64,000 nt of DNA, taken from Massospora cicadina. Its lineage: Eukaryota > Entomophthoromycota > Entomophthoromycetes > Entomophthorales > Entomophthoraceae. Made by a program: the position numbers and the translations under genes. Below the pieces are notes generated by a model. That model saw only the letters and a list, made by a program, of their open reading frames with translations, made no database searches and had not been told where the DNA came from. Shown piece by piece: positions 47,340 through 58,756 of this stretch (position 1 is the first letter of the stretch; each line of letters starts with the position of its first letter). The DNA lies in NCBI GenBank assembly GCA_022478985.1, contig JAKSZP010014860.1, positions 18,820-82,819 on the forward strand. Direction: 5' to 3'.

Positions 47340-47437
47340 ATTTGCTAATAGTTTTTGTAAATCTCTTTAGTGGAGCTAAATTTCAGGCTGAATTGAGTTT
47401 CAAAAAGTGATGCTTAGCAGTGAAGATGGAGCACTTT

Positions 47438-50090
47438 GATATAAGAAATTTTAAAAAGGTTTAAGTAAAAGCTAAATTAAGGAGAATCCAATATTGGCAT
47501 GCCTCAGCACCTCTCCCAACTTCAATTCTTGTGACAATTAATAAGCTAACTCTCTCCTCCCTTGTGTGAATTTAAAAATAACTATCAATCTGAGAAGAAT
47601 TCTAAGACCTTTTATATAAGAACAGTGCTTTCAGCCACCAAACCCTATTTTCATTAGAGGCCAGTGCCCATACTTATGATGGTGATAGCTATTTTTTAGG
47701 CATTTGTAATATTTCTAAAATCATTTCCACTTCCATTTTTTGTGATCTTTCAAAAATTTTCTTTGCATCATGGTGTACATTGCAGCTATTTTGATGCATC
47801 CGCAAAAATGTCTCCCACTGTCAACTAGAGAGCTTAAGGGACACAGGGACAAAAGCTGCTTGGTTGCTCTGGAAGTTGATCAAAATCAAACGTATTGCAC
47901 TAGAGCCCACCAGGGTTCCCCAGGTCCCTACAAAAGTATAAACAAATTATAAAGAATATGGTACTTATAAATGATAATTAGGAAGGGGGTCATAGGATGA
48001 TAGCTTTGACTATAGAAACATAGACATACATATATTGATTAAAGTAAATTATATAGATCAGAAAAAAGGTATTATATTTTAGTGTTGACTGTAGGAAAGA
48101 TATATTTATAGATACTTATTGTTCTTTATGTAAGGGTTAGAAAAAAATTATGATAAATTTATTTCTTAAGAAATATAATTAGTAACAAAGATTATCTACT
48201 AAGTTATTAATAACATTAGGAATGGTTATAATTTAAAAGCCTTGATTTTATAAACTATATGAAAACTTTAAAATATCTATATAAAACCTTAGGTAAGTTT
48301 AAGAAAGTGCTTATAAGAATAGGAGCTAGCACTTTAAGGAGTATAAATATCTTAAAGAGTCCTTGTAAACTTTTAGCATGGATAGGAAAAAGGGTTTCTA
48401 GGTAAAGTGTCACAGCTAGTGACATATATCTTGGTATTAAACGTCCTATAAAGCAAATTCAAACAAGCCCTTGGATCCAAGGCAAGAACCCCTAAAAGTC
48501 ACTGATGACCTTTCTAAGGTTATTGACAGAAATGGTTTCCTGGCTTTGCCTGCTAGGGCTGAGGAAAATGGCTCGTCTGAGGTTAAAATCTGACAGAAAA
48601 TGACCCAAAAAGCCAGAAAATCATGCATTATGAAGTTACGAAATTTGGCCAAATTTGTAAAATTTTGATTTTGCTTAAAGGCAAAAATTTACAGCTTGGA
48701 TCAAATTTCAGGATTTGATGGTAATTTGTAATTGCTGGGAATTCATTACAAACCATCCCTTTAGCTTTAGACCCTAGCTGAGGAAGGCTTTGCATTTTAG
48801 CAGATACTCAGATAAATTAAATAAAGTCTAGGTATTTTTGGGATTATTTTCAAATACCTTTATGGTCATTTTTTCAAGAATACCTCAGTTAGAAGTTCAG
48901 TGGTGGCCATAGTCCGTTTCCTACTCTAGTTTGGCTCACCAGTGGGACGTAAACCTCCCACCCACTCTGCGGCCTATTCCGCTGACTCTGTCATGTCTTA
49001 TTTCACCATTTTTCACCATAATACTTACGCTAGCTTTCCTAGCTCTCAGGGACTCTTGTCCCTGGTTTTAACCAGTTTGTTATGTGTTTTGCTCACCAAA
49101 TTTATTTTTAAACATAATCCAGAGCGCTTGGGACGTTGCTTCATTTTGTTGGGTCACTTGGACTTGTTGTTACACCTTTGGCCTGTTGCTTTCCCTCCCA
49201 CAACCTCCTGCGCTCCATTTTCCCTGACATAAAGAAGCCTTCTTTATAAAATAAATGATTTACCATTTAGTATATAAAATAAGCTAATCTATTTTAGTAA
49301 AATTTATTATATAATATAATTATTTTTAGAGTAGTATATGATTACCTTGTACAAAGAATTCTTTTGGAGTAATGTAAATGATTACCAAAATCTACTTAAT
49401 AAAACACATTCACTGAATGACTGACTGACTTCTAAAACCTCAAATTCTGATAGGTATAAATTTAATCTAGGCAAGATAGTGAGAATTACCAAATATTATT
49501 CAACAATTTACCAAATTTCTCACCCAAAACTAAACATAAGTCAGTTAGAGTTAAGTAGATTATTATAAATTATTAACTAGATAGTAAGTAAATTTAGGAT
49601 AACCAACTCACTAATATGAGGGCAACAGTAAAGCTGTTAGTTTGAGTGGCTCAAGCGTAGTGCTGGCATAGCCTTTATACTCTCATTGTATGCTCATAAA
49701 TATACCAAGAAACACTGGGTAACTCCGCTTTATAAAATAAACCATAAATCAATCAGTTTAAATTGTCTGTTATTCAATAGACCTGAGCAACTCTGTGTAA
49801 CTCCGCTAGTATTTATATAAAGCAAGATTATAACTAGCTTTTAAAAAAATTTTATGAAAATATCAAGATATTATCTAAATTTATTTTTGCAAATGCCACG
49901 CGTAAAGGTTAAACTGGGGTTTACTCTCTCTTTCCTTTTTTCAATTCCCTTTTGATCTGATGTCAGATAGGTTAATAATTCCATAATATTTATTAAACCA
50001 GTAATTACCCGTTTGAGGAAATTCATTTTTTATCTTAAGTTCAGTTGATTCTCCTAAAAACATTTTAGGCACCGAATTACTCTTATAAAC
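47438..50090. other. Unassigned AT-rich stretch
   Basis: About 2.6 kb, strongly AT-rich beyond 47950, with no transposon domain seen. One plus frame (48942-49232, 96 codons, hydrophobic middle LLSLVLTSLLCVLLTKF) has an ATG but no homology I recognise. Part of 49260-50090 may be the LTR of P1, but no second LTR is present to prove it. Confidence 0.4.
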
Positions 50091-50093
50091 AAG

Positions 50094-50124
50094 TATAAAT
50101 ACCTTCAGTTCTTATCACAATAAA
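50094..50124 (+). promoter_or_regulatory. Candidate P1 LTR signals (TATA, AATAAA)
   Basis: TATAAAT at 50094-50100 and AATAAA at 50119-50124, about 100 bp before the first gag-like sequence. Their order and spacing fit the U3/R part of an LTR. The LTR itself cannot be delimited. Confidence 0.3.
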
Positions 50125-50219
50125 GTATCAGATTATAGAATTACTTCTTATTGTTTTAATTCTTTAGGTTCAATATATATCCTTCCCAGGGCGTTTTTTA
50201 GTCATAAACACCCAGGATG

Positions 50220-51171
50220 ACCAATGATGATTGCCAAATTGATGACCCTGGAAACCCTGAGAGTTACGCTATGCTACCAGCCACCCATCATGGATCACAT
50301 CAGAATCCCCTAGTTCCTTGACAAATTGTTAATCTTGCAGTGAACCTGTGAATGCCTTCCAGAGCCAGGCTGTGACCCTGACGTTAATGAGACTCTACAC
50401 AGGCAAACCCTAGAGAAATTTGAAAATGGTCTAATAGATGAATGGTTAGAAGCCTAACGCTCCTGGGGCGATGACTGTGATGTGGGTAACTACCAATGTC
50501 TCATCAAAGTGCCAAGCCTTCTAACAGTTGTGGCAAGGAGGTGGAACAGTTCCAAACTCCCATTCAACACCTGGGGTGAATGGCAGGAGCGCGCCCATTC
50601 CAAGATTCAGGTATCCACCACACAACTATAAGAGAAGTTCTGGCGCATGTGCCTGAAGGATTTGATAACATGAACCATTTACTGAACAACTTTGAAGATC
50701 TACTTGGACAATGGCACCAGCCTGGTACCCAACGCTGTGATGATATGACTAACGTTTACTGGAATGCTTTATTGATGCCTTAATAGATCCATACCTAAAT
50801 TATGTCCTTGTTGCCCTACCTTCATGTGCTGAACATGCAATTGAAGTCTGCCGCCAAAATGATTGCCTATCCAGCCATCTCCCTACAAAACCAACCACCA
50901 GACGGTGGAGCTAAAGGATGAATAACCTGATGGTGAGGTTACCACAAATTTTTAGTGTATCATTTCTCCCTCTGAGTTTACCAAACAGATGAATGCTCTC
51001 TTAAAGCAAGTACAAAAGCTCACTATGCTAGTACAAGGACAGCCCAAACGAAACAACCTTTGCTGCCATAATTGTAATGAGATTGGGCATCATTTCAGAA
51101 AGTGCCATAACCCCTGCTGGTGGTGTAAAGTGGTACATTTAAATTGGAGTTGTCCTGCCAGAGCTAGTTGA
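50220..51171 (+). pseudogene. P1 gag with zinc knuckle
   Basis: Plus-strand pieces. 50580-50783 lies in the gag body. 50989-51171 holds CCHNCNEIGHHFRKC, a full C-X2-C-X4-H-X4-C nucleocapsid knuckle, preceded by a QMNALLKQVQKLT helix. Stops occur upstream. Gag would package element RNA. It sits before protease and RT of the same strand. Confidence 0.65.
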
Positions 51172-52600
51172 AACCATTATGCACCTCCAGCTCCTGGGCA
51201 GGAAAATTCTTTCCAATCTGTACCCTATCAGTACCCTAATCCGCCACCAATGCCTTATGGGGTGCTCCTGTGGGACTTTATCCGCCATATCCATATCTCA
51301 ATACAACTCCACCACCAAATGACTACTTTAAGATGGGGACAGTGCTTTACCAGCTTCCTATGTTGGGACACCACTAGGACAGTCTCAGCCCCTTTCCTCT
51401 GACAGATTGAGTACTCATCAGCAAAGCCTGAAACAGAACAAGTCCAAAAGCTCCTTCTGGCAGAAATATATGCTGCTGAAAAACGGAAACAAAAAAATCA
51501 ACCAGCCACAATAAATATGACCTAACCAAAGGAATAAGAATTGCTGCCCTTATAAACCAAAGCAGAAAGAACACAAAGGACCACATGGAGTACCCAAGGA
51601 AGAATATGATGAGCCCAGTAAAAAACAAGATGATACCTCTCTCCAATTACCTGAATTTGCTTAACAGGATATGGAAAACCTGAAGCCCCAACGCTATCCA
51701 AATAATACAGTAATTGTCCCTACAAAACCTATCCAGTAGTGAAGGAAACAACTACCACAAATTTTTGGGTACCACAACAGCCTATGGTGCCAGTTTCTAA
51801 CACAGTGTCATACCAACCTAAAGGGGTCTCAGATACAAAGAATATAGAAGAAAAAAATTATCCCAGTACCCCTTGGGGACTTGTGCAACTCCAGCCCGGA
51901 ACTACAGCAAAATTTTCATCAAGCCATTGGTCTAACTTGGCTTCAAAATGGAGGCCAAAAACATGAATCCCTACTAACCAATAAAGGAGCACCCCGCACC
52001 ACTGGGTCCCACTTTGGATATTCAGTGCTCATTCTCCTTGATACAGGCTTTTAAGCATATATTGTGATAAAGAAATACCTTCTGTACATTATATATTAGG
52101 ACATCCTTCAGAGCGACATGGTTTTCTGATGGCTGAAGGAACTCAGCAAGCTTGTTGTAGTCAAGTATTTGACCTCCCTGTAAAGATAGCAGGCAAAATC
52201 CGCTATATTAATGAAGTAGTCCTTGATCACAACTACTTCTAGTTATTGCTTCCCTGACAGGCCCTAAATTAGTTTGCAACACATGCCAACTTTGGATCAG
52301 ACAAATGGTTTATGAAGACAGAAAAAGGAATGAAGCTCCTGACCGTTAAATATTTCAACCCAGAGAGGCCATATGACACCCCTGTGCAACTGTCTACCTA
52401 CTGATGTGATGAGTTAACAGAAAAAAATAATGCCCTAACCCACTTATAGGATCAGAAAAAGGAAAAATTGTCATAACTACTTAGACAATCCGAGATGCTT
52501 TTCTGCCAAAATGGCAATGACGTTCCCCTCTCAACCTTGGTCTCACACCTGATTGATGTTAATGATGCTAAGCCCATTTCCAGATGAACCTATTTCATGC
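51172..52600 (+). pseudogene. P1 spacer and protease
   Basis: Proline/glutamine-rich sequence (51181-51970), then ILLDTGF near 52029-52050, the retropepsin active-site loop, followed at once by a stop. Further decayed protease-RT linker sequence reaches about 52600. The longest minus-strand frame here (51374-51646) is an antisense shadow. Confidence 0.5.
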
Positions 52601-52609
52601 CACAAGATT

Positions 52610-53640
52610 GAGAAAAATTTATTAAAGAAGAGATCAAGAAAGGGCTAGTCAGTGGCCTCATACGCCCCTCTCAATCACCGTGGGCGTTCCCTGTTGTAGT
52701 TGTCCCCAAAAAGAATGGAAAACTCCGCTTGTATGTTGGCTACATCCCTCTAAATCGAGTAACAAAGAAAAATGCATATAATACCACTGACACAGATATC
52801 TTTAATACCATGGGAGGCGCACAGTACTTCACCAATATCAATTTGTTCTCTGGATACTATCAACTGGCAATGGAGGAAGAGTCTATTACAAAAACAGCGT
52901 TTGTTACCAAATTACTAATTCAAATACATATAAATGCCCTTTGGACTTACTGGAGCTCTTAGAGCCTTCCAAAAGGCTATGGATGAATTATTCCGTGGAT
53001 TGACAAGTATTTGTGCTACTTCTACCTTGATGATCCTTATCTATTCCACTGATTTCAATCAACACATACAGGCCCTAGGAGCGGTACTATGTCAGATTAA
53101 GAAATCAAACCTTGGCATTAATGAGTCAAAGCTGATACTCTGCACTATAAAGCTGAAGCTGCTAGGGCACATTATCTCACCAGAAGGAAAACGCACTGAC
53201 CCCTCTAAGCGGGAAGCCATTTCTACATGGCTCATCCCAAACAATGCAGCTGAACTCCTGAGAATTTTGAGAACATTCAACTTTTATAAGGTCTTTATTC
53301 CAAACTTCAGCAAGGTAGCTGCTCCATTGTACCAACTCCAGAAGAAGGGAGCCCCTTGGGACTTCAGTGATGCTGCCCACCAGAGTTTTGTCAGCCTGAG
53401 AAATGCATTAGTTCAAGCTCCTATCCTGATCTTCCCCAACTTTGATAAAGAGATTCACATGTTCACAGATTCAGTGATTCAGCCATTAGGATGTTTTTAC
53501 AATAGTTATGAGGAAATAAGTACCTCCCTGTCGATTTCATCTCCAAAAAAATTTGTCTCAGAGGAATAAAACTACTTAACATATGAGAAAGAGGTTCTGG
53601 TGGTAGTGTTTAATATTAGTACATTTTGGTATTACCTGTT
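52610..53640 (+). pseudogene. P1 reverse transcriptase and start of RNase H
   Basis: RT blocks in order: GLIRPSQSPWAFPVVVVPKK, LRLYVGYIPLNRV, YFTNINLFSGYYQLAM, FGLTGALRAFQKAMDE, then FYLDD near 53020-53040 in a frame shifted from the longest ORF (52934-53569). The connection segment LLGHIISPEGKRTDPSK and RNase H start (FTDSV, then YEKEVLVVVFNIS, YYLL) follow. Catalytic DD kept. The element is cut at about 53640, where E4 gag begins, so most of RNase H and all integrase are missing. Confidence 0.8.
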
Positions 53641-54145
53641 GGACCAGCGGGTCTGTCAGGAGAGTGTCTGCAACTCTCCCATTTCCAGAGAGAGGTGGTG
53701 TGAGGTGCACAGCCACACCGCCAGAGAACCAATCTTTAGCATGATGGTGAGCATAACTGTCATGGAAACGGCAGAAGAAGTTTAGACCAGCCTGCCAGTT
53801 GGGATGCGTGAGCATCCAGAAAGCAAGCCAGAATGCCAGAGGCATTGCTGACCATATGACTTGATATGGAGCCAGGAGATAAGATACCACATAATGGTGA
53901 CAAGATGACAAGGTTAGGAGTATCCCAACGGCAAACCATACTGAATACACTCCAGACCCTGGGATTCTAGTAACAGGGGGAAACTACTGTGATAGTTTCT
54001 ACGAGATTCTTAGTTGTTAAGGTCATTTTGTTGGGGGTGGTAGAGAGGAGGATTTTCTCTTGTAGTTGGCGAACATAGGGCCATAAGATCCCTGTATATT
54101 GTTGCCGGTTAGTCATGAGGAAAGGGTTGTAGACCTAAAAATGTT
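53641..54145 (-). pseudogene. E4 second, partial gag beyond the LTR
   Basis: Matches the gag-like region of E0 (MPLAFWLAFW, WQAGLN) and lies directly downstream (minus strand) of LTR A. It is cut at 53640 by the P1 junction. The frame at 53576-53950 is hydrophobic, and I cannot say it is the true gag frame. An alternative frame in the leader reads NRQQYTGILWPYVRQLQEK. Confidence 0.45.
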
Positions 54146-55126
54146 GGACTCATTGAAACCAATTGGTAATGGAGGGAGCCATGGTAACCAAAAGAATTGG
54201 TAAGGACCACCCAGAGTGCGGAGCGGCAGACCACCAGGAAAATGCCATCTGGGACATGGTCAGGAAGGAAGAAATAAAAATTTGGGTTTTTTAATAAAAT
54301 TTTATTTGAGAAAGAAAGTAAGAAAATCGACCAACAATTTTCTCAGTGCCTTGCAACTGATTAAGTAGTGGTCAATTGGGTAGTGCTAAGGCGCGGTCAG
54401 GATCCACAAATTCAGCCTAACCGCCAAATTGGTCAGGAGTGGGGGGTTTATTCTTTGGAAACTGACATCAAACATTTGGCGGTGGGCCAAGTCTCTGCTG
54501 GTTCAACCTCAAGCATCTGAACCAAGGCTCAACTTCATTTCTGACAGTTAGCATGATGGCGTTTAGACCGATGAGTGGCGGGAATCCCCCAAAGCCATCC
54601 CATATAGGGATGGGACCATTTGTTTGGGAACGGGTTCATAGTGGCCAACCCGCCCGCGCTTGGTCATTTAACTGTTTGTTTGGTCAGCAGTAGCGCATCA
54701 GTCGCAACGCCTGAATTACTATCAGAGGGCTTCAAACCCTCATCGATAGTGCCTGATATTTGTTCTACTGTTTTAGGGATCATTTTGGAACCATTGGGTG
54801 ATCCAGCAAATATCTCATTCTTCATGATTTTACACCCATTCAAATCTTGGCCATCAGCCAGATTGCCACCATAATTAGATCCAGCCAATTTCAGTTCAAT
54901 AATCTCAGCACAGATTTCACTAATTCCCCACAACAGTTCTGCCGAGGTGAGTGAGGGAATTGGGGGTGGGATCCAAAGCAGATGGGCTGTCACCCATTGC
55001 TCATCAACTATGTGAGCAAGATCGCTCTGGGTGATGAGGGGTACCGCCATCCTCTTCGGTGTCTTTTTATTTAGGAATGGAAAGATAGCTCGATCAAGAG
55101 CCAAAGGACACTCCCTGAGACTTACA
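54146..55126 (-). repeat. E4 LTR A
   Basis: 981 bp, minus-strand start TGTAAGTC directly after purine tract AAAAAGGAAAGGGTAA. Closely matches LTR B. The end lies near GGACTC (54146). Confidence 0.85.
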
Positions 55127-56500
55127 TTACCCTTTCCTTTTTGCAAAGGAATGGCACCCCCACTGGGAAACTGCACCAGAGCCACATTCTTATGCGCTTT
55201 GGGTAACTTGATAGCTATAATCGTCATGATCTTCTGAGGTGGGCAGGGAGCCTCGGGGTGGGATGTGTGAAAAGTGTCAACTAGAGCCATGAAATTCGCG
55301 CAATCGCGCGCCTTGACCCAACTGTTTTTGTAAGATTATCCTTTCCAGGCCACAAGATATTAGACTGATCGTCGCAACTTCCGAGATGCCAGGATGGCCT
55401 CCACCTCGGCTTCTTCCTTGTTATTGATGATGATTGGTTCTGGGTCCATGGGAATTGCACCCTTGAAGGGCGACAGCTGGGATACATGGAAAACTGGGTG
55501 TTGCTTTTAATGTGTGGGAGCTTCAAATGGAACGCCATTACCCAATAACTCCTCCACTAAGTGAGGACCTGAACGCTTGCTGGCGAATTTACAGGAAGGG
55601 GTTTGATTTTGCAAATGGCGAGTATCCAGCATGACATAAGAAACCACCGTAAAGTCATGACCTGGAAGGCGCTTACAATCCATGAATCACTTATAGTCAT
55701 TGATGGCTTTAGTGAGGTGTTCCCGCACTAATGCTTGGGTCAATCAAAGATGGGCAGCATGATCCGCGGCAGCTTGAACTTCTGGTTGCAAGCATGCTCC
55801 AACTGAAAATGATGGGTTATACCCCAATGTGGCTTCATATGGTGAGAACCTCATGGATGCTTGAGTCCCATTATTGTATGTGAATTGGGCAAGAGGCAAG
55901 TCATTTGCCCAAGTATCCTGCGCTGCTACAGCATAACAACGCAGGTACTGTATGAGAACTTGGTTAACCCACTCGGTCTGACTGCCAGACTGGGGGTGAA
56001 ATGCCATGGATCGACAGGGGGTTATCTTAAGGATTGACAAGAGTTCACTCCAAAACTGGGCGGTAAACTGGGTGCCTCAGTCACTCATGATTTCCTGGGG
56101 AAGACTGAACATCAAAAACACATGGCGAATGAACAGATGGGCAGTTTCTTCCAACATAATCGCAGAAGTACAAGGGATAAACAGGGAAAATTTGGTAAAG
56201 CGGTCCACCACTACCATCACCGCTGTGAACCCATTAGAGCATGGGAGATTGACAATGAAATCTATGGGCACCGAGGTCCATGGACCTTTCGCCTGTTGTA
56301 AAGGGTGCAGAAGACCATTTTTTCCAGAGTGGTCTGACTTGGCCCTAGTGCACGTAACACAATCAGTGATCCAATCTGGAACCTCTTTGGTCAATCCTGC
56401 CCAATTAGAGGTTCACTTAATCAGGTCAATGCATTTCTTTTTACCGGGGTGTCCAACTGTGGGGGGATCATGGTGTGCACGGAATACGTCCAGGTGGAGG
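54664..56500 (-). pseudogene. E4 integrase with chromodomain and LTR-encoded tail
   Basis: Zinc domain (HHDPPTVGHPG and CVTCTRAKSDHSG, 56380-56500). The core has PIDFIVNLP and MVVVDRFTKFSLFIPC (56077-56394), then SD-stop-GTQF near 56080, where an arginine codon has become TGA. HPQSGSQTEWVNQVL carries the catalytic glutamate (55744-56040). A chromodomain-like segment lies at 55290-55420, in broken frames (EAEVEAILASR, YLVAWKG, FMALVDTFHTSHPEAP). The last frame (54664-55290, 208 residues) runs through the purine tract (QKGKGN) and about 150 residues into LTR A. The chromodomain would direct insertion to modified chromatin. Confidence 0.8.
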
Positions 56501-56779
56501 GAGGGGAACTCAAACATGAGAACGAAAGTAAATGAGGCCTTCTTTTAAAGAATATAGGGAGTGTTTGGGACTCAAGTGAGTCAAGTGTTCAATCAACTCC
56601 ACGCCCTCAGAGCAGGCCATTTGACTGGCTAACACCTGAGCCAATAACAGATTGTTGGGTGACAATGCGGTGGATGAGACAATGGAGGGAACAATTGACA
56701 GAATTTGAGTGGCAGGAATCACGGTAATGAGATCCACTTCCTCAGGTTCCAAGGAGCAGTGAGCAAGACTACGGCTTAG

Positions 56780-57330
56780 GAAATTGGGAAGGACATTTAG
56801 CGCACCTTTGACGAATTCATATTTGAAGTTAAAATTGCACAGGTCCTGATAGGTTCAGGCTTGCCGGTGTGCCAATTTTTGGGGTTTATGAAAATACAAG
56901 AGAGCCTGGTGATCCATGCGAACCATTAACTCATGACGAGCACCTTGCAACAGGTACTGCCAATGAGTTAATGCCCATGCAACAGCAGCCAGTTTCTTGT
57001 CATAAATGGCCCAGGACTGTTCCATAGTGGTGAATTTTTGGGAGAAGTAAGTGTCTGGATGTTCAAGACCATCGTGGTCATGAAGCAGCACTGCGCCCAC
57101 AGCTACCAATGAAGCAGCACATGCGATGATATACGGTTTGGTGTGATTGGTGTGTTTCAAAATGGGAGGGGACATGAACACCTCCTTGATCGATTCAAAT
57201 ACCTGCTGGCATTTGGGGGACCAACAAAACGGTACGTTTTTCCCTGTGAGGGGATGGAGCGGGGCGGCCAACTGGGAAAGTGCGGGGGAAAATTTCTTTA
57301 AAAAAATGATAGTACCCAAGAAACTTCAAA
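56780..57330 (-). pseudogene. E4 RNase H
   Basis: The frame at 56855-57319 reads FLKKFSPALSQLAAPLHPLT (RT connection), VPFCWSPKCQQVFESIK, then SLVAVGAVLLHDHDG, TYFSQKFTTMEQSWAIYDKK, LAAVAWALTHWQYLLQG, MDHQALLYF and LAHRQA. All ordered blocks of chromovirus RNase H are present in one open frame of 154 residues. It follows RT after a frame change near 57320. Confidence 0.8.
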
Positions 57331-58090
57331 GTTGCTTCTGTGTAGTTGGGGTTGGCCATTCTCAGATTGCATCTAATTTATTGGGGGGATGGCGACACCT
57401 TCTTTGAGCACCAAGTTTCCAAGAAATGTAACCTCTTACTTATAAAACTCGCACTTGGAAGCTTTGAGGAACAGGCCTGCTTTATGCAAAGCAAACACCA
57501 CTGCTTCTAAGTCAATAGTGTGTTGTTTAGGAGTTGGGGAATGGACTAGGATATCATCAGTATATGCAATAGCACAGGAGAACTGGAGATCCCCTAATGC
57601 ATTGTCAATCATTTGTTGAAATTTAGCGGGAGCATTTTTCAACCCAAAGGGCATTATGTAAAATTGAAAATACCTCGCCTCGTTCAAATTGGGGTAAGCC
57701 ATTCTTGTCCTTCCATTACTCAAATCTGGTTAAAAGCGTTTACCAGATCAAGTTTTTGAACACCCAGGATTTGGAAATTGCCTGACTGATTGTCTGCTCC
57801 AGGGGCAATGGGTAGGGATCTGTAACTGTTATTTTGTTCAGATGACCATAATCCATGCAAGGGTGGAGCGATCCATCCAATTTTCTTACAAAGACAATAG
57901 AGGAGGCGACGGGGGAGGTTTCTTTGAACAACCAGCCTTTTTTTAACATATCATCCTCCCAGGTGTTGAGTGCAACCTTTTCCTCCGCTGTATGGGGATA
58001 CAACAGGCAATTGATGTTCACCAACTCCACGGTTGTCTGAAATCCACAATCATACCTAGTATGTTTTGTCAAACGATCTGCCTTTTCCAT
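57331..58090 (-). pseudogene. E4 reverse transcriptase
   Basis: 58090-57740 (116 residues): LFKETSPVASSIVFVRKLDG and DYGHLNKITVTDPYPLPL. 57723-57436 (95 residues): FQFYIMPFGLKNAPAKFQQM and AIAYTDDILVHSPT with the catalytic YTDD at 57549-57574. The two pieces are split by a shift and stop near 57735. Catalytic residues kept. Confidence 0.8.
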
Positions 58091-58291
58091 GTTGAAAATT
58101 CTGCATTATGGCATTAAGTTTTTGGGAAACTCAGCCGGAATTCCCGCAGAAGTAACTAGGGTGGTGATAGAGCTAGTTCCTTGGATTTTCTTGAGAGTAT
58201 TGATCAGAGGGAACTCTCCCTCTGAATTGTCATTGGCAAATGACAACGTATTAGATTCTAAATGAATTCTCACACGTTGTCAGCGCCACCA

Positions 58292-58756
58292 TCACACACC
58301 CAAGATCACCAGGAATACCAAGTTTGGCATGGCCAAAAAAAGATCACCGAAGGTATATTGGTGAATTGAGAAATATATTGGACGACGATTAATATACAAA
58401 GACTGATAAGCAGAGGAGGCCACCATTACTGAGGAGCCCACATCCATATCTAGTTTCAGTTGTTGTTCCAACTCAACACTCATGAAATTCCCCACTGCTC
58501 TGGTATCCAACAGAGCTTTGAAGGAGACATGATGGGAACCGATACTAATTCTCATAGGTACAAGGAAATAAGTGGAATTCTGTTTATTGGGAGATACAAC
58601 CAACTCATGGGCAACTGAAGAAATAATAGGTGGGTTGGGGCCAGGGTCAGGGTTCTTTGCTGGGGCGAAAATTGGAAGTACTAGGGCTGGGAAAATTTTT
58701 TCCTTCATCTGGGCTTGAACAGAATTGTTAATAGTTAACTCTGGGAATGATAACTC
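58292..58756 (-). pseudogene. E4 protease fused to LTR B
   Basis: Same protease region as E0 (NKQNSTYFLVPMRISIGSHH), but the active loop is LLDTRAVGN, with arginine for the essential glycine, so catalysis is unlikely. Upstream, the open frame passes without a stop into LTR B sequence at about 58757 (GFNESELSF), which means the whole gag is missing between LTR and protease. Confidence 0.75.

Larger units (their letters stand above)
41001..47420 (-). mobile_element. L1 LINE, full-length, youngest-looking
   Basis: 6420 bp between two copies of TGAAGATGGAGCACTTT (40984-41000 and 47421-47437; the last three T overlap the A-tail). The 3' end on the minus strand reads ACCATCAGTACTAAAAAAA. GC-rich with long open frames. 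Order: ORF1 (47339-44632), ORF2 (44594-41052). The long perfect duplication and few lesions suggest a recent insertion. Confidence 0.9.

Noticed and set aside
48942..49232. Small membrane-protein gene
   Set aside because: Single hydrophobic stretch, no recognisable homology and no supporting context; left as part of an unassigned stretch.
49690..49835. GTAACTCCGCT occurring twice, as a regulatory repeat
   Set aside because: Only two short copies in AT-rich sequence, with no further structure.
51374..51646. Minus-strand 90-codon hydrophobic frame that looks like a membrane protein
   Set aside because: It is antisense to the P1 gag-protease spacer; hydrophobicity arises from the complementary strand of K/Q-rich codons.
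53576..53950. Hydrophobic 124-codon frame (FWLAFW) as a possible membrane protein
   Set aside because: It spans the P1/E4 junction and its conserved part is the gag-region repeat shared with E0, so a membrane protein is unlikely.
55744..56548. Plus-strand 180-codon frame (56006-56548) as a gene
   Set aside because: It is antisense to E4 integrase, which has clear motifs on the minus strand.
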